Assembly (NCBI RefSeq): GCF_001425265.1
Contig: NZ_LMEC01000025.1
Span: 308,185 to 372,184, forward strand
Reading direction: 5' to 3'
Length of the DNA: 64,000 nucleotides
Source of the DNA: Massilia sp. Root418
GTDB lineage: Bacteria; Pseudomonadota; Gammaproteobacteria; Burkholderiales; Burkholderiaceae_D
Below, one piece after another: positions 25,005-33,813 of this stretch. The position numbers and the translations under genes are program-made. Under the pieces are notes generated by a model. That model had not been told where the DNA came from. It did not search any database and worked only from the letters and a program-made list of their open reading frames with translations. The first letter of the stretch is position 1. Every line of letters begins with the position of its first letter.

Positions 25005-25664
25005 TTACTTCAGGCCGGCCACGTAGTCGGCTACCGCCTTCATCTCGTCGTCCGACAGGCGTTTCGAGATGGTGCTCATCTCGGCGCTGTTCTTGCGGCC
25101 GTCGCCACGGAAACTGGTCAGCTGGGCGACAGTGTAGTCCTGATGCTGGCCGGCCAGGCGCGGGTACAGGGCGGGAATGCCGCCGCCGGCGGGGCCGTGG
25201 CAGCTGGCGCAGGCAGGCACGTTCTTCTCGGCGATGCCGCCGCGGTAGATCTTCTTGCCCAGCTCAACGGTGTCCTTGTTCTTGGCCGCGCCGGCTTTTT
25301 GCGCCTGGGTGCTCAGGTAGGCCGAAATGTTTTTCTTGTCCTCGTCGCTCAGCATCTTGGCGTACGTGCTCATCACCGGGTTGTTGCGCGACGGCGAAGC
25401 GAAATTCACCAGCTGTTTGTACAGGTAGGCTTCCGGCTGGCCAGCCAGTTTGGGATTGGCCGCGATGGTGGAATTGCCCGAAGCGCCATGGCAGGATACG
25501 CACGCCGGCAGGCCGCGGGCAGCGTCGCCGTCGGCATACAGGGTGGCGCCTTTGGCGGGATCCGCTTTGGCGGGAGCAGCATGTTCGGCAGCCGATGCGA
25601 CACCCGAAACGGCCAACACTGCGAGGAGCAAGGACTTAACAAACGGTGAAAACGCACGATTCAT
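25005..25664 (-). CDS. Diheme cytochrome c4
   Basis: This 219-residue periplasmic protein has a signal peptide (to ASAAE, about 26) and two heme-attachment sites: CVSCH near residue 55 and CACH-type CASCH near residue 152. Each domain has a methionine candidate ligand (NPVMSTYAKMLSDED; SAEMSTISKRLSDDE). It carries electrons to terminal oxidases. It is next to the system II heme attachment genes that mature it. Confidence 0.93.
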   Translation of the reverse strand: MNRAFSPFVKSLLLAVLAVSGVASAAEHAAPAKADPAKGATLYADGDAARGLPACVSCHGASGNSTIAANPKLAGQPEAYLYKQLVNFASPSRNNPVMSTYAKMLSDEDKKNISAYLSTQAQKAGAAKNKDTVELGKKIYRGGIAEKNVPACASCHGPAGGGIPALYPRLAGQHQDYTVAQLTSFRGDGRKNSAEMSTISKRLSDDEMKAVADYVAGLK

Positions 25665-25844
25665 TCAAACACCCTGAGACTAGTGAAAAAAATGGTGGGA
25701 CTGCGATGTATTTTTTGCCGCTCGCTGCACTGATGGATTGCGCGCTTATTTGCTTTTATACATGGCAACAATTCGTAACCCCTTATTGTACAATAGCTTT
25801 TCGCGCTTTTAGCTTTCTTTGTTGCATTTCTGCCCACCCCTCCC

Positions 25845-26567
25845 ATGTCCAAACTCTGGCAAGCCCGCTTCTTTACCACCGTGAATCACTTGCGTGAATT
25901 GCCCAATACCACGGTGCCCGAAATCGCCTTCGCCGGCCGCTCCAACGCCGGCAAGTCGACCTCCATCAATATTCTGTGCAATCAGAAGGGGCTGGCGTTC
26001 GCGTCCAAGACGCCAGGCCGCACCCAGCACATCAACTTCTTCTCGATCGGCGGCGCCCATGTGGCGATGCACCGCAAGGACCCCACCAAGGTCGAGGAAA
26101 TCCAGGCCATGCTGGTGGACTTGCCCGGCTACGGCTACGCCGAAGTGTCCGGCAACACCAAGCTGTACTGGCAACGCCTGCTGGGCGACTACGTGCAGCA
26201 GCGCGAGCAGCTGGCCGCGCTGATCCTGATCATGGACTCGCGCCGCCCGTTCACCGACCTGGACATCCAGATGCTGGAATGGTTCGCCCCGACCGGCAAG
26301 CCGATCCACTGCATCCTGACCAAGGCCGACAAGCTCACCCGCAGCGAATCGACCACTGTGCTGCGCCAGGCGCAAGCCAAGCTGGACAGCTACGTGGACG
26401 AGGACGGCGAAGGCTTCCCCTTCACCGTGCAGCTATTCTCGGCACTGAAGCGCATCGGCATTGAAGAAGCCACCGCCAAGATCGTCGAGCTGGCCGGCCT
26501 GGACGAGGACGATGCCGCCGACCAGGCAGAACTCATCGATACGCCGGAAGACCCGTCCGGCGACTAA
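25845..26567 (+). CDS. engB: Ribosome biogenesis GTPase YsxC/YihA (EngB)
   Basis: This 240-residue GTPase acts in large-subunit assembly. The motifs are complete: G1 GRSNAGKS (about 34-41), G2 within KTPGRTQ, G3 DLPGYG, G4 TKADKL and G5 SALKRIG. The C-terminal 25 residues are acidic. The ATG follows the 180-bp gap after the divergent cytochrome c4 gene; hemB begins 24 bases downstream and is probably in the same unit. Confidence 0.95.
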   Translation: MSKLWQARFFTTVNHLRELPNTTVPEIAFAGRSNAGKSTSINILCNQKGLAFASKTPGRTQHINFFSIGGAHVAMHRKDPTKVEEIQAMLVDLPGYGYAEVSGNTKLYWQRLLGDYVQQREQLAALILIMDSRRPFTDLDIQMLEWFAPTGKPIHCILTKADKLTRSESTTVLRQAQAKLDSYVDEDGEGFPFTVQLFSALKRIGIEEATAKIVELAGLDEDDAADQAELIDTPEDPSGD

Positions 26568-26591
26568 ACACGCAAAGGAAAAACCGTAGCC

Positions 26592-27593
26592 ATGGCCCAC
26601 AACACGCCCTTCCCCGCCATCCGTATGCGCCGCATGCGCCGCGACCCGTTCTCGCGCGCCCTGATGCGCGAGAACGCGGTCACCGCGTCCGACCTGATCT
26701 ACCCGGTCTTCATTCTCGAAGGCACGAACCAGCGCGAGCCGGTGGCCTCCATGCCGGGCGTGGAGCGGGTGTCGGTGGACCTGCTGCTGAAGGTGGCGGA
26801 AGAGTGCGTGGCGCTGGGCATTCCGGTGCTGGCGCTGTTCCCGGTGATCGATTCCGCGCTGAAAACGCCGGACGGCATCGAAGCCACCAATCCCGACGGC
26901 CTGGTGCCGCGCGCCGTGCGCGCCCTGAAGCAAGCCTTCCCCGAGCTGGGCATCCTGACCGACGTGGCGCTGGACCCGTACACCAGCCACGGCCAGGACG
27001 GCCTGATCGACGACAACGGCTATGTGCTGAACGACGTCACCACCGCCATGCTGGTGCGCCAGGCCCTGTGCCAGGCCGACGCCGGCGTGGACGTGGTGGC
27101 CCCGTCGGACATGATGGACGGGCGCATCGGCGCCATCCGCGCCGCGCTGGAAGAAAAAGGCCACATCCACACCCGCATCATGGCCTACTCGGCCAAGTAC
27201 GCCTCGGCCTTCTACGGCCCCTTCCGCGACGCGGTCGGCTCCGCCAAGAACCTCGGCAAGAGCGACAAGAACACCTACCAGATGGACCCGGCCAACAGCG
27301 ACGAAGCGCTGCGCGAAGTGGCGCTGGACCTGCAGGAAGGCGCCGACATGGTAATGGTCAAGCCCGGCATGCCCTACCTGGACATCGTGCGCCGCGTGAA
27401 GGACGAATTCAAGGTGCCCACCTTCGCCTACCAGGTGAGCGGCGAATACGCCATGATCAAGGCCGCCGCGCAAAACGGCTGGCTGGACCACGACAAGGTG
27501 ATGATGGAATCCATGCTGGCCTTCAAGCGTGCCGGCGCAGACGGCGTGCTGACCTACTTCGCGCTCGACATCGCGCGCAAACTCAAGGGCTGA
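26592..27593 (+). CDS. hemB: Porphobilinogen synthase (delta-aminolevulinate dehydratase)
   Basis: This 333-residue enzyme joins two 5-aminolevulinate molecules into porphobilinogen in heme synthesis. Schiff-base lysines are in AYSAKYASAFYGPF and MVKPGMPYLD. The metal-site segment reads DVALDPYTSHGQDG, so the Cys residues of zinc enzymes are replaced by Ala/Asp. This predicts the magnesium-dependent type. The Shine-Dalgarno AAAGG lies before the ATG. It is convergent with the next gene, 6 bases apart. Confidence 0.97.
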   Translation: MAHNTPFPAIRMRRMRRDPFSRALMRENAVTASDLIYPVFILEGTNQREPVASMPGVERVSVDLLLKVAEECVALGIPVLALFPVIDSALKTPDGIEATNPDGLVPRAVRALKQAFPELGILTDVALDPYTSHGQDGLIDDNGYVLNDVTTAMLVRQALCQADAGVDVVAPSDMMDGRIGAIRAALEEKGHIHTRIMAYSAKYASAFYGPFRDAVGSAKNLGKSDKNTYQMDPANSDEALREVALDLQEGADMVMVKPGMPYLDIVRRVKDEFKVPTFAYQVSGEYAMIKAAAQNGWLDHDKVMMESMLAFKRAGADGVLTYFALDIARKLKG

Positions 27594-27599
27594 TACGCC

Positions 27600-28412
27600 C
27601 TACGGCACGGGGTGGCGGATCCAGTTGGCGATCTGCTCCACCGCCTGCTGTTCCATGCCGATGAAACCGTGGTGATCCAGCGGCCCGCACGGGTCGCCGC
27701 CCGGATCGCCGCCGCCCTCCACCATCAGCGTTTTCACCACCGGCGCGCCGCCCATGCGGCCGGCCAGCGTTTTCGCTTCCCACGGCCGGCAGATGCCGCA
27801 CGTGTCGCGCAAGTGGTGCATGACCAGCACCGGCACCCGGATCTTGCCGATATCCTGCGTCGGCACCGCGCCTTCCCGCTTGTAGGCCGTCACGGTCGAG
27901 GTCAGCACGATGCCGGCGATGTCGCCGCCAGCCGGGGCCGCCGCGTCGCGGATGGCGGCGGCCGCCACCGATACCGTGCCCATGCTGGTGCCCACCAGCC
28001 ACAGCGGCGCGGGGCTTTTTTCCTTGATGGCCTTGAAGATGGCTTGATTGTCCTGCGCGTGGCTGTCGCCCAGGCGGGCGTGGCCGTCGAGCTCGCGCAG
28101 GTCGGGCGCCAGGCCCACCAGCACCACGTTGAAGGGCTGGGCGGCAAACAGCGGGGCCGAACGGACCAGGAAGTTCTGGCTGGAGGGCCAGCCGCCGGCG
28201 CCGATGGCGCCGTAGCCGCCGTTGCCGCCGGAATACAGCACCAGGGTGGCCACCGCGTCCGGCCGCCAGACGGCGTACAGCGGCAGCCTGACGCCGCGGG
28301 TCTCGACCCGCATCACGCTGCCGGGGCCCGCTTGCGCGCGCGCCGCGCCGGTCCAGGCCAGGCAGGCGGCACAAGCCGCCCACAAAATTCCCGCTGCTAC
28401 ACGTCGTTTCAT
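27600..28412 (-). CDS. Secreted alpha/beta hydrolase, function unknown
   Basis: This 270-residue protein has a signal peptide (ends AARAQ, about 27) and an alpha/beta-hydrolase core: TLVLYSGGNGGYG (oxyanion region), nucleophile Ser in LVGTSMGTVSV, and PVLVMHHLRDTCGICRP. A final His lies in PLDHHGFIGMEQQAV. Unlike the two hydrolases at 17245-18162 and 20420-21187, its GxSxG elbow is intact. ATG 28412 has GGAG 7 nt upstream. It follows the next gene by 23 bases, probably as one unit. Confidence 0.78.
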   Translation of the reverse strand: MKRRVAAGILWAACAACLAWTGAARAQAGPGSVMRVETRGVRLPLYAVWRPDAVATLVLYSGGNGGYGAIGAGGWPSSQNFLVRSAPLFAAQPFNVVLVGLAPDLRELDGHARLGDSHAQDNQAIFKAIKEKSPAPLWLVGTSMGTVSVAAAAIRDAAAPAGGDIAGIVLTSTVTAYKREGAVPTQDIGKIRVPVLVMHHLRDTCGICRPWEAKTLAGRMGGAPVVKTLMVEGGGDPGGDPCGPLDHHGFIGMEQQAVEQIANWIRHPVP

Positions 28413-28435
28413 GGGCGCTCCGGCTTCAAGAAGGA

Positions 28436-29428
28436 TCAGCGTCGGTAGTTGGGGAAGAATTCCTTGAGCAGGAAGGCTTCCAGTTCGGCCTGGTATTGCT
28501 TGCCGGCGTTCATGGTAATCACTTTCCCCAAACGGTGCGATTCCCACTGAAACTCGCCCGGTTTTTCCTTGCGGATCAGCTCTATCATGCGGCGCACGAT
28601 GGCCGTCTCGATGTCGATGTCCGTGCCCAGCTCCACGTGCACCTGCTGCGACCACTGGCGCTTGAAATTGGTGTTCCAGCCGCGGAACTTGATGTCCGCG
28701 CTGAGCCCGGTCTTGTTGATGATGGAGAAGATGCCGCCCGTGTCTTCGCGTTCGCCGGCCGCGTTGCGGCCCATGGCGCCCATGATGTTGGCGCGCGCGA
28801 TGCGGTTGGCGCGGTCGGCTTCGCTTTCCTGCGGTTCCTGCGCCGGCTGCGGATTGGCGTCGGCGCGGCGCTTGCGGGCCGCTTCCACGCGCGCCATCAT
28901 GTCTTCTTCCACGGCCGGGGTCGGCGGCGGCTTCATGGTGGCCTGCACCGGCGGCACATAGGTTTCCAGCTTGGGCGGCGCGGCCTTCTTGGCCACGGCC
29001 TTGCTTTCGCGGCGCGGCTGCGGCTGCGCCTTGGCCACTTCGGTCTTCTTCGGCTCGGGCTTGGCTTTCGGCGCCGGCTTGTCCTTCAGCGGCGCGACCC
29101 ACACCATTTCGCCCTCTTTCGCGGGCGGCTTGAGGGAAATCTTTTCCTGGGGATGGAACAGGTAGTACAGCACGATGAGCAAGTGCAGCGCGATCGAGAT
29201 GCCGATGCCGATGCGGTTGTGCTTGCGCGGTCCGCCATAACCATAGCCGTCATGCGGGGGCAGACGCTGGCCGCATGCTTCGCAGTATTCGTGGCTATGG
29301 TCGGCCCCGTGGGTGTGGCTGAACTGGAACAAGATAAACGGACTTTCTGAACAAACACCCGAGAAACGCCAGCTTAACCGGACTCGGTCTTGATGGATGT
29401 TACCGTATGTATCACATGGGTTTCCCAT
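28436..29428 (-). CDS. Unrecognised protein: Cys/His-rich N-terminus, one TM helix, proline-rich arm
   Basis: I do not recognise this protein. It has a His/Cys cluster (HTHGADHSHEYCEACGQRL) resembling half a zinc ribbon and one membrane helix (IGIGISIALHLLIVLYYLF). A Lys/Pro/Ala-rich stretch of about 90 residues resembles the TonB/TolA periplasmic arm. A folded C-terminal domain (GGIFSIINKTGLSADIKFRGW ... ETAIVRRMIELIRKEKPGEFQWESHRLGK) follows. The start is uncertain. ATG 29428 lacks a Shine-Dalgarno and lies only 15 bases after a terminator; the first 30 residues look non-coding. TTG 29332, just before FQFSHTHG, is an alternative. Confidence 0.65.
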   Translation of the reverse strand: MGNPCDTYGNIHQDRVRLSWRFSGVCSESPFILFQFSHTHGADHSHEYCEACGQRLPPHDGYGYGGPRKHNRIGIGISIALHLLIVLYYLFHPQEKISLKPPAKEGEMVWVAPLKDKPAPKAKPEPKKTEVAKAQPQPRRESKAVAKKAAPPKLETYVPPVQATMKPPPTPAVEEDMMARVEAARKRRADANPQPAQEPQESEADRANRIARANIMGAMGRNAAGEREDTGGIFSIINKTGLSADIKFRGWNTNFKRQWSQQVHVELGTDIDIETAIVRRMIELIRKEKPGEFQWESHRLGKVITMNAGKQYQAELEAFLLKEFFPNYRR

Positions 29429-29443
29429 GCGTATCAAACTAAA

Positions 29444-29466
29444 CGGGCCGGAAATATTCCGGCCCG
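29444..29466 (-). terminator. Terminator after the RND efflux operon
   Basis: A 10-bp perfect stem (CGGGCCGGAA and complement) with a 3-nt loop is followed by TTT on the minus strand, 10 bases after the pump gene stop. Confidence 0.7.
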
Positions 29467-29476
29467 CCGTATGATA

Positions 29477-32400
29477 TCAGTGCTTGGCCAGGCTGACAGC
29501 TTTTAGCTCGACCGGCGCCTTGGCCGGCCCGGGCTCGTCCACCAGGGCCGCGTCGTCCATCGGGCCGCTGCCGCTGTACTTGTCGAGGAAGAGATAGATC
29601 ACAGGGGTAATGTAGAGCGTGATCACCTGCGAGAAGATCAGGCCGCCTACCACGGCCAGGCCCAGCGGCTGGCGCAGCTCGGCACCGGCGCCCAGGCCGA
29701 GCGCGATCGGCAAGGCGCCCATCAGGGCGGCCAGGGTGGTCATCATGATGGGGCGGAAACGCAGCACGCAGGCTTCGCGGATGGCCTCGGCCGGCGCCAT
29801 GCCCTGGTTGCGCTGCGCGTCCAGCGCGAAGTCGATCATCATGATGGCGTTCTTCTTGACGATGCCGATCAGCATGAGGATGCCGATGATGGCGATCATG
29901 GTCAGGTCCAGGTTGAAGATGCGCAAGGTCAGCAAGGCGCCCACGGCGGCCGACGGCAGGCCGGCCAGGATGGTCAGCGGGTGGATGTAGCTCTCGTAGA
30001 GCACGCCCAGCAGCACATAGATGACGCCCAGCGCGGCGATGATCAGGATCAGCTGGCTGCCCTGGGAGCTCTGGAACACGGCCGCGTCGCCGCCATAGGT
30101 GGTGATGATGGAAGCCGGCAGGCCCATGTCCACCGCCATCTTGTCGATCTTGCCGGTGGCCACGCCCAGCGGCACGTCCGGCGCCAGGTTGAAGGACAGC
30201 GTGATGGCTTGCAGCTGGCCCTGGTGGTTGACCGAGGTTGGCCCCACGGTGCGCTCCACGCCGGCAAAGCTGGACAGCTGCACCAGGTTGCCGGCCTTGT
30301 TGCGCACCGAGATTTTGGTCAGGGCGTCGTCGAACTGGCGGTCCTGGGCGGCCGCTTCCAGGATCACGAAGTAGCTGGCGGCGGACGAGTAGATGGTGGA
30401 CACCTGGCGCTCGCCGAAGGCCAGGTAGAGCGCGCTGCGGATGGCGCTCATCTCCATGCCCAGGGTGTTGGCCTTGTCGCGGTCGATCTTGAGCGAGGCT
30501 TGCAGGCCCTTGTTCTGCGAATCGCTGGTGACGTCGCGGAAGTCGTTGTCGGACCGCATGCGCTCCTGGAACTTGCTGGCCCAGTCGCTCAGCGCGTCCG
30601 GGCTGACGGACTGCAGGGTGTACTGGTAGCGGCTCTTGCTGGGGCGGCCGCCCAGCTGCAGGTTTTGCACCGGGCTCAAGTAGACCGAGATGCCGGGCAC
30701 CTTGCGGGTGGCCTTGCGCAGGCTGTCGAGCACCTGCGGCATCTTGGCACGCTCGCCGCGCGGCTTGAGCACCAGGAACATGCGGCCGCCATTGCCGCCG
30801 CTGACGAAGGACGTGACGTCCTGCACATTGGGGTCGGCCATGATGGCGTCGGCCACCTTGCCCTGCAGCTCTAGCAGCGCGGCCGAGGAAATGTCTTCGG
30901 CCGCCTCGGTGGTGACGCGGATCTGGCCCAGGTCTTCCTCCGGGAAGAAGCCCTTGGGGATGGTGGCGTACAGGATCACCGTCAGCACGAAGGTGCCGAT
31001 GGCCAGGGCCAGCACCACGTAGCGGTGCTTGAGGGCGATGTCCAGCGTGCTGGCGTAGCCGTTGCGCAGGCGCGAAAAGCCGGCTTCGAACCAGCGGCCG
31101 ATGAAGGTGTCGTCGCCCTCGGCTTCGTGGGCCTCGTTGGGCAGCAGGCGCGCGCAGAGCATGGGCACCAGGGTCAGCGAGACCACCGCCGACACCAGTA
31201 CCGACAGCGCCACCACCACCGCGAATTCGTGGAACAGCAGGCCGATCACGCCGGGCATGAAGAAGATGGGGATGAACACCGCCACCAGCGAAATCGAGAT
31301 CGAGATGATGGTGAAGCCCATTTCGCGCGAGCCGATCAGCGCGGCCTGCAGCGGCTTCTTGCCCATCTCGATGTGGCGCACGATGTTTTCCAGCACCACG
31401 ATGGCGTCGTCCACCACCAGGCCCACGGCCAGGGTGATGCCGAGCAGGGAGACGTTGTCCAGGCTGTAGCCGAAGGCGTACAGCAGGCTCAGCGCGCCGA
31501 GCAGCGAGATCGGCATGGTGATGGCGGGGATGAAGGTGGCGGCGGCCTTGCGCAGGAACAGGAAGATCACCAGCACCACCAGCACCACGGTGAGGGCCAG
31601 GGTCAGGTTGACGTCGTGGATGGCTTCGCGGATGGACACCGAGCGGTCGTTGACCAGGTTGATCTTGACCGAGGCCGGCAGCTGGGCCGTGAAGCGCGGC
31701 AGCAGCTGGCGCACGCCGTCCACCACCTGCACGGTGTTGGCGTCCGGCTGGCGCTGCACCAGCAGCACGATGGAGCGCTCGCCGTTGTAGCTGCCAGCGG
31801 TTTTCACGGACTGGTAGCTGTCCTCGGCGTCCGCCACGTCCTTCAGGCGCACCGGCTGGCCGTTGCGGGTGGCCACGATCAGCTCGGCGAATTCGGCCGC
31901 TTTCATCAGCTGGGCGTTGCCCTGGATGGTGAGGGTCTGGCTGGGGCCGTCCAGGATGCCCAGCGGGGTGTTGGCGTTGGCGGCCTTGATGGCGGCGGCC
32001 AGCTCATCGAGCGTGAGGTTGCGGGCGTTCAGCAGATCGGCCTTGGCGCGGATGCGCACGGCAAAGCGCTTCTGGCCGTTGACGGTCACCTGGGCCACGC
32101 CGGGCAGGGTCGACAGGCTGGGGGCGACCAGGTTTTCCGCGTAGTCGTTCAGCTCGGACAGGCTGAGCGAGGGCGAGGTCATGGTCATGAACAGCACCGG
32201 CGCGTCAGCCGGGTTGACCTTGCGGTAGGACGGCAAATCCGTCATTTCCTGGGGCAGCGAGCGCTGCGCGCGCAGCAGCGCGGCCTGCACGTCCACCGCC
32301 GCCTCGTTGACGTTGATGCTGGGGTCGAATTCCAGGGTCAGCGAGGTGTTGCCCAGGGTGCTGGTGGAAGTGATCATGCTCAGGCCGGCGATGGTGGAGA

Positions 32401-32611
32401 ACTGCTTCTCCAGCGGCAGCGCGACCGAGGACGCCATGGTTTCCGGGCTGGCGCCGGGCAGGTCGGCGCCGACGTTGATCACCGGGGTGTTATAGCTGGG
32501 CAGTGCCGCGACCGGGATGTGGGCGTAGGCCAGCACGCCGGCCAGGATCAGGCTCAGCGACAGCAGCACCACCATCACCGGGCGGCGGATGCACAATTCG
32601 GACAGGTTCAT
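29477..32611 (-). CDS. RND-family efflux pump permease (MdtB/AcrB-like)
   Basis: This 1044-residue inner-membrane proton antiporter has the standard HAE1-type layout: N-terminal TM1 (VVLLSLSLILAGVLAYAHIPVA), two large periplasmic loops and 12 predicted helices. The proton-relay aspartates are in VGLVVDDAIVVLEN. It overlaps the adaptor gene by 4 nt, and a two-component system lies just upstream. Substrate is not readable from sequence. No outer-membrane channel gene is in the operon, so TolC or an OprM-type protein would come from elsewhere. Confidence 0.93.
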   Translation of the reverse strand: MNLSELCIRRPVMVVLLSLSLILAGVLAYAHIPVAALPSYNTPVINVGADLPGASPETMASSVALPLEKQFSTIAGLSMITSTSTLGNTSLTLEFDPSINVNEAAVDVQAALLRAQRSLPQEMTDLPSYRKVNPADAPVLFMTMTSPSLSLSELNDYAENLVAPSLSTLPGVAQVTVNGQKRFAVRIRAKADLLNARNLTLDELAAAIKAANANTPLGILDGPSQTLTIQGNAQLMKAAEFAELIVATRNGQPVRLKDVADAEDSYQSVKTAGSYNGERSIVLLVQRQPDANTVQVVDGVRQLLPRFTAQLPASVKINLVNDRSVSIREAIHDVNLTLALTVVLVVLVIFLFLRKAAATFIPAITMPISLLGALSLLYAFGYSLDNVSLLGITLAVGLVVDDAIVVLENIVRHIEMGKKPLQAALIGSREMGFTIISISISLVAVFIPIFFMPGVIGLLFHEFAVVVALSVLVSAVVSLTLVPMLCARLLPNEAHEAEGDDTFIGRWFEAGFSRLRNGYASTLDIALKHRYVVLALAIGTFVLTVILYATIPKGFFPEEDLGQIRVTTEAAEDISSAALLELQGKVADAIMADPNVQDVTSFVSGGNGGRMFLVLKPRGERAKMPQVLDSLRKATRKVPGISVYLSPVQNLQLGGRPSKSRYQYTLQSVSPDALSDWASKFQERMRSDNDFRDVTSDSQNKGLQASLKIDRDKANTLGMEMSAIRSALYLAFGERQVSTIYSSAASYFVILEAAAQDRQFDDALTKISVRNKAGNLVQLSSFAGVERTVGPTSVNHQGQLQAITLSFNLAPDVPLGVATGKIDKMAVDMGLPASIITTYGGDAAVFQSSQGSQLILIIAALGVIYVLLGVLYESYIHPLTILAGLPSAAVGALLTLRIFNLDLTMIAIIGILMLIGIVKKNAIMMIDFALDAQRNQGMAPAEAIREACVLRFRPIMMTTLAALMGALPIALGLGAGAELRQPLGLAVVGGLIFSQVITLYITPVIYLFLDKYSGSGPMDDAALVDEPGPAKAPVELKAVSLAKH

Positions 32612-33780
32612 GCCGCGCTATCCTTTTTCTTGGCAGCCCCGTTGCCGTCGCCGCCCTTCTTCTTGCCCTCGGCTTCGGCGATGCGCACCTTGCCGCCGGG
32701 GCGCAGGTTCTGCTTGCCTTCCACGATGACCTTTTCGTCGCCGTTCAAGCCGCTCACGGCGGCATAGGGGCCGAAGCCGTGCAGGCGCTTGACGTTGGCC
32801 ACCTCGGCGGTCTGGTCGGCGCCGACCTTGTACACGAAGGTGCCCCTGGTGTTGCTAATGATAGCGTTTTGCGGCACCACCAGCACATCTTTCAGGGTCT
32901 GCACGGTGAGCTTGGTGTTGACGTACTGGCCGGGCCACAGCTGGGTCTGGCTGTTGTCGAACTCGGCTTTCACGCGGATCACACCGGCCATGGGATCCAC
33001 CGCGTTGTCGATGAAGCTCAGCTTGCCTTTGAACAGCTTGCCGCCCGATTCCACTTCCACCGGCACCGCGCCGCCCTGCTGGGCCGCCAGCAGGCCGGCC
33101 AGCGCGCTTTCCGGCAGGGTGAAGGAAACATTGATGGGATTGAGCTGGGTCACCGTGGTGAGCGAGGTGGACAGCTGCACCAGGCTGCCCGGGTAGACGT
33201 TGATGGCGCCCACCCGGCCCGTCATGGGTGCGCGGATGGTGGTGTAGCTGGCGTCCACCTTCACGGCCTGGGTGGCGGCCAGGTCGGCGTTGAGCACGGC
33301 ACGCGCCTGCTCGACCTGGCTGCGCAGGGTGTCCACGGCGCCCTGGGCAATGAATTTCTGGGCCAGCAAGTCCATGCTGCGCTGGTACTGGCGCTCCAGG
33401 TCGGCCAGGGTGGCGCGGTCGCGCATCACCTGGGCCTGGGCTTTTTCCACGTTGGCGTTTTCGCTGCGGCTATCGAGCGAAAACATCAGCTCGCCCTGCT
33501 TGACGAACTGGCCTTCCTTGATGTGCACCTTGACGATGGTGCTGGTGGTCTGCGGATGCAGGTCCACCGTGCTGATGGGCGAGACGGTGCCGTTGGCCGA
33601 CAGCAGCACCGGCACGTCCTGGCGCTGCGGCGTGACCACGTTGACGACGGTGGGGCCTTGCTGGCCCTGCTTGCCTTGGGCAGCGTGCGCGGCCGGGGCG
33701 GCCGGCTGGGAGTAGTACCAGGCGCCCGCGCCGATCGCGGCCACCGCAGCCGCCAGGAATACCAGAGTCGTCTTTTTCAT
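32608..33780 (-). CDS. RND efflux periplasmic adaptor subunit (MdtA-like)
   Basis: This 390-residue membrane-fusion protein has an N-terminal anchor (TLVFLAAAVAAIGAGAWYY), a barrel-sandwich domain (GTVSPISTVDLHPQTTSTIVKV), a coiled-coil hairpin at about 105-165, and beta-barrel segments such as APMTGRVGAINVYPGSLVQ. The C-terminus is Lys/Gly-rich. It bridges the permease to an outer-membrane channel. It starts 33 bases after the histidine kinase stop, which suggests one operon with the regulator. Confidence 0.93.
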   Translation of the reverse strand: MKKTTLVFLAAAVAAIGAGAWYYSQPAAPAAHAAQGKQGQQGPTVVNVVTPQRQDVPVLLSANGTVSPISTVDLHPQTTSTIVKVHIKEGQFVKQGELMFSLDSRSENANVEKAQAQVMRDRATLADLERQYQRSMDLLAQKFIAQGAVDTLRSQVEQARAVLNADLAATQAVKVDASYTTIRAPMTGRVGAINVYPGSLVQLSTSLTTVTQLNPINVSFTLPESALAGLLAAQQGGAVPVEVESGGKLFKGKLSFIDNAVDPMAGVIRVKAEFDNSQTQLWPGQYVNTKLTVQTLKDVLVVPQNAIISNTRGTFVYKVGADQTAEVANVKRLHGFGPYAAVSGLNGDEKVIVEGKQNLRPGGKVRIAEAEGKKKGGDGNGAAKKKDSAA

Positions 33781-33813
33781 CGTTTTTTTAGGTAAGGAAC
33801 TGCAAAGCGGGAA

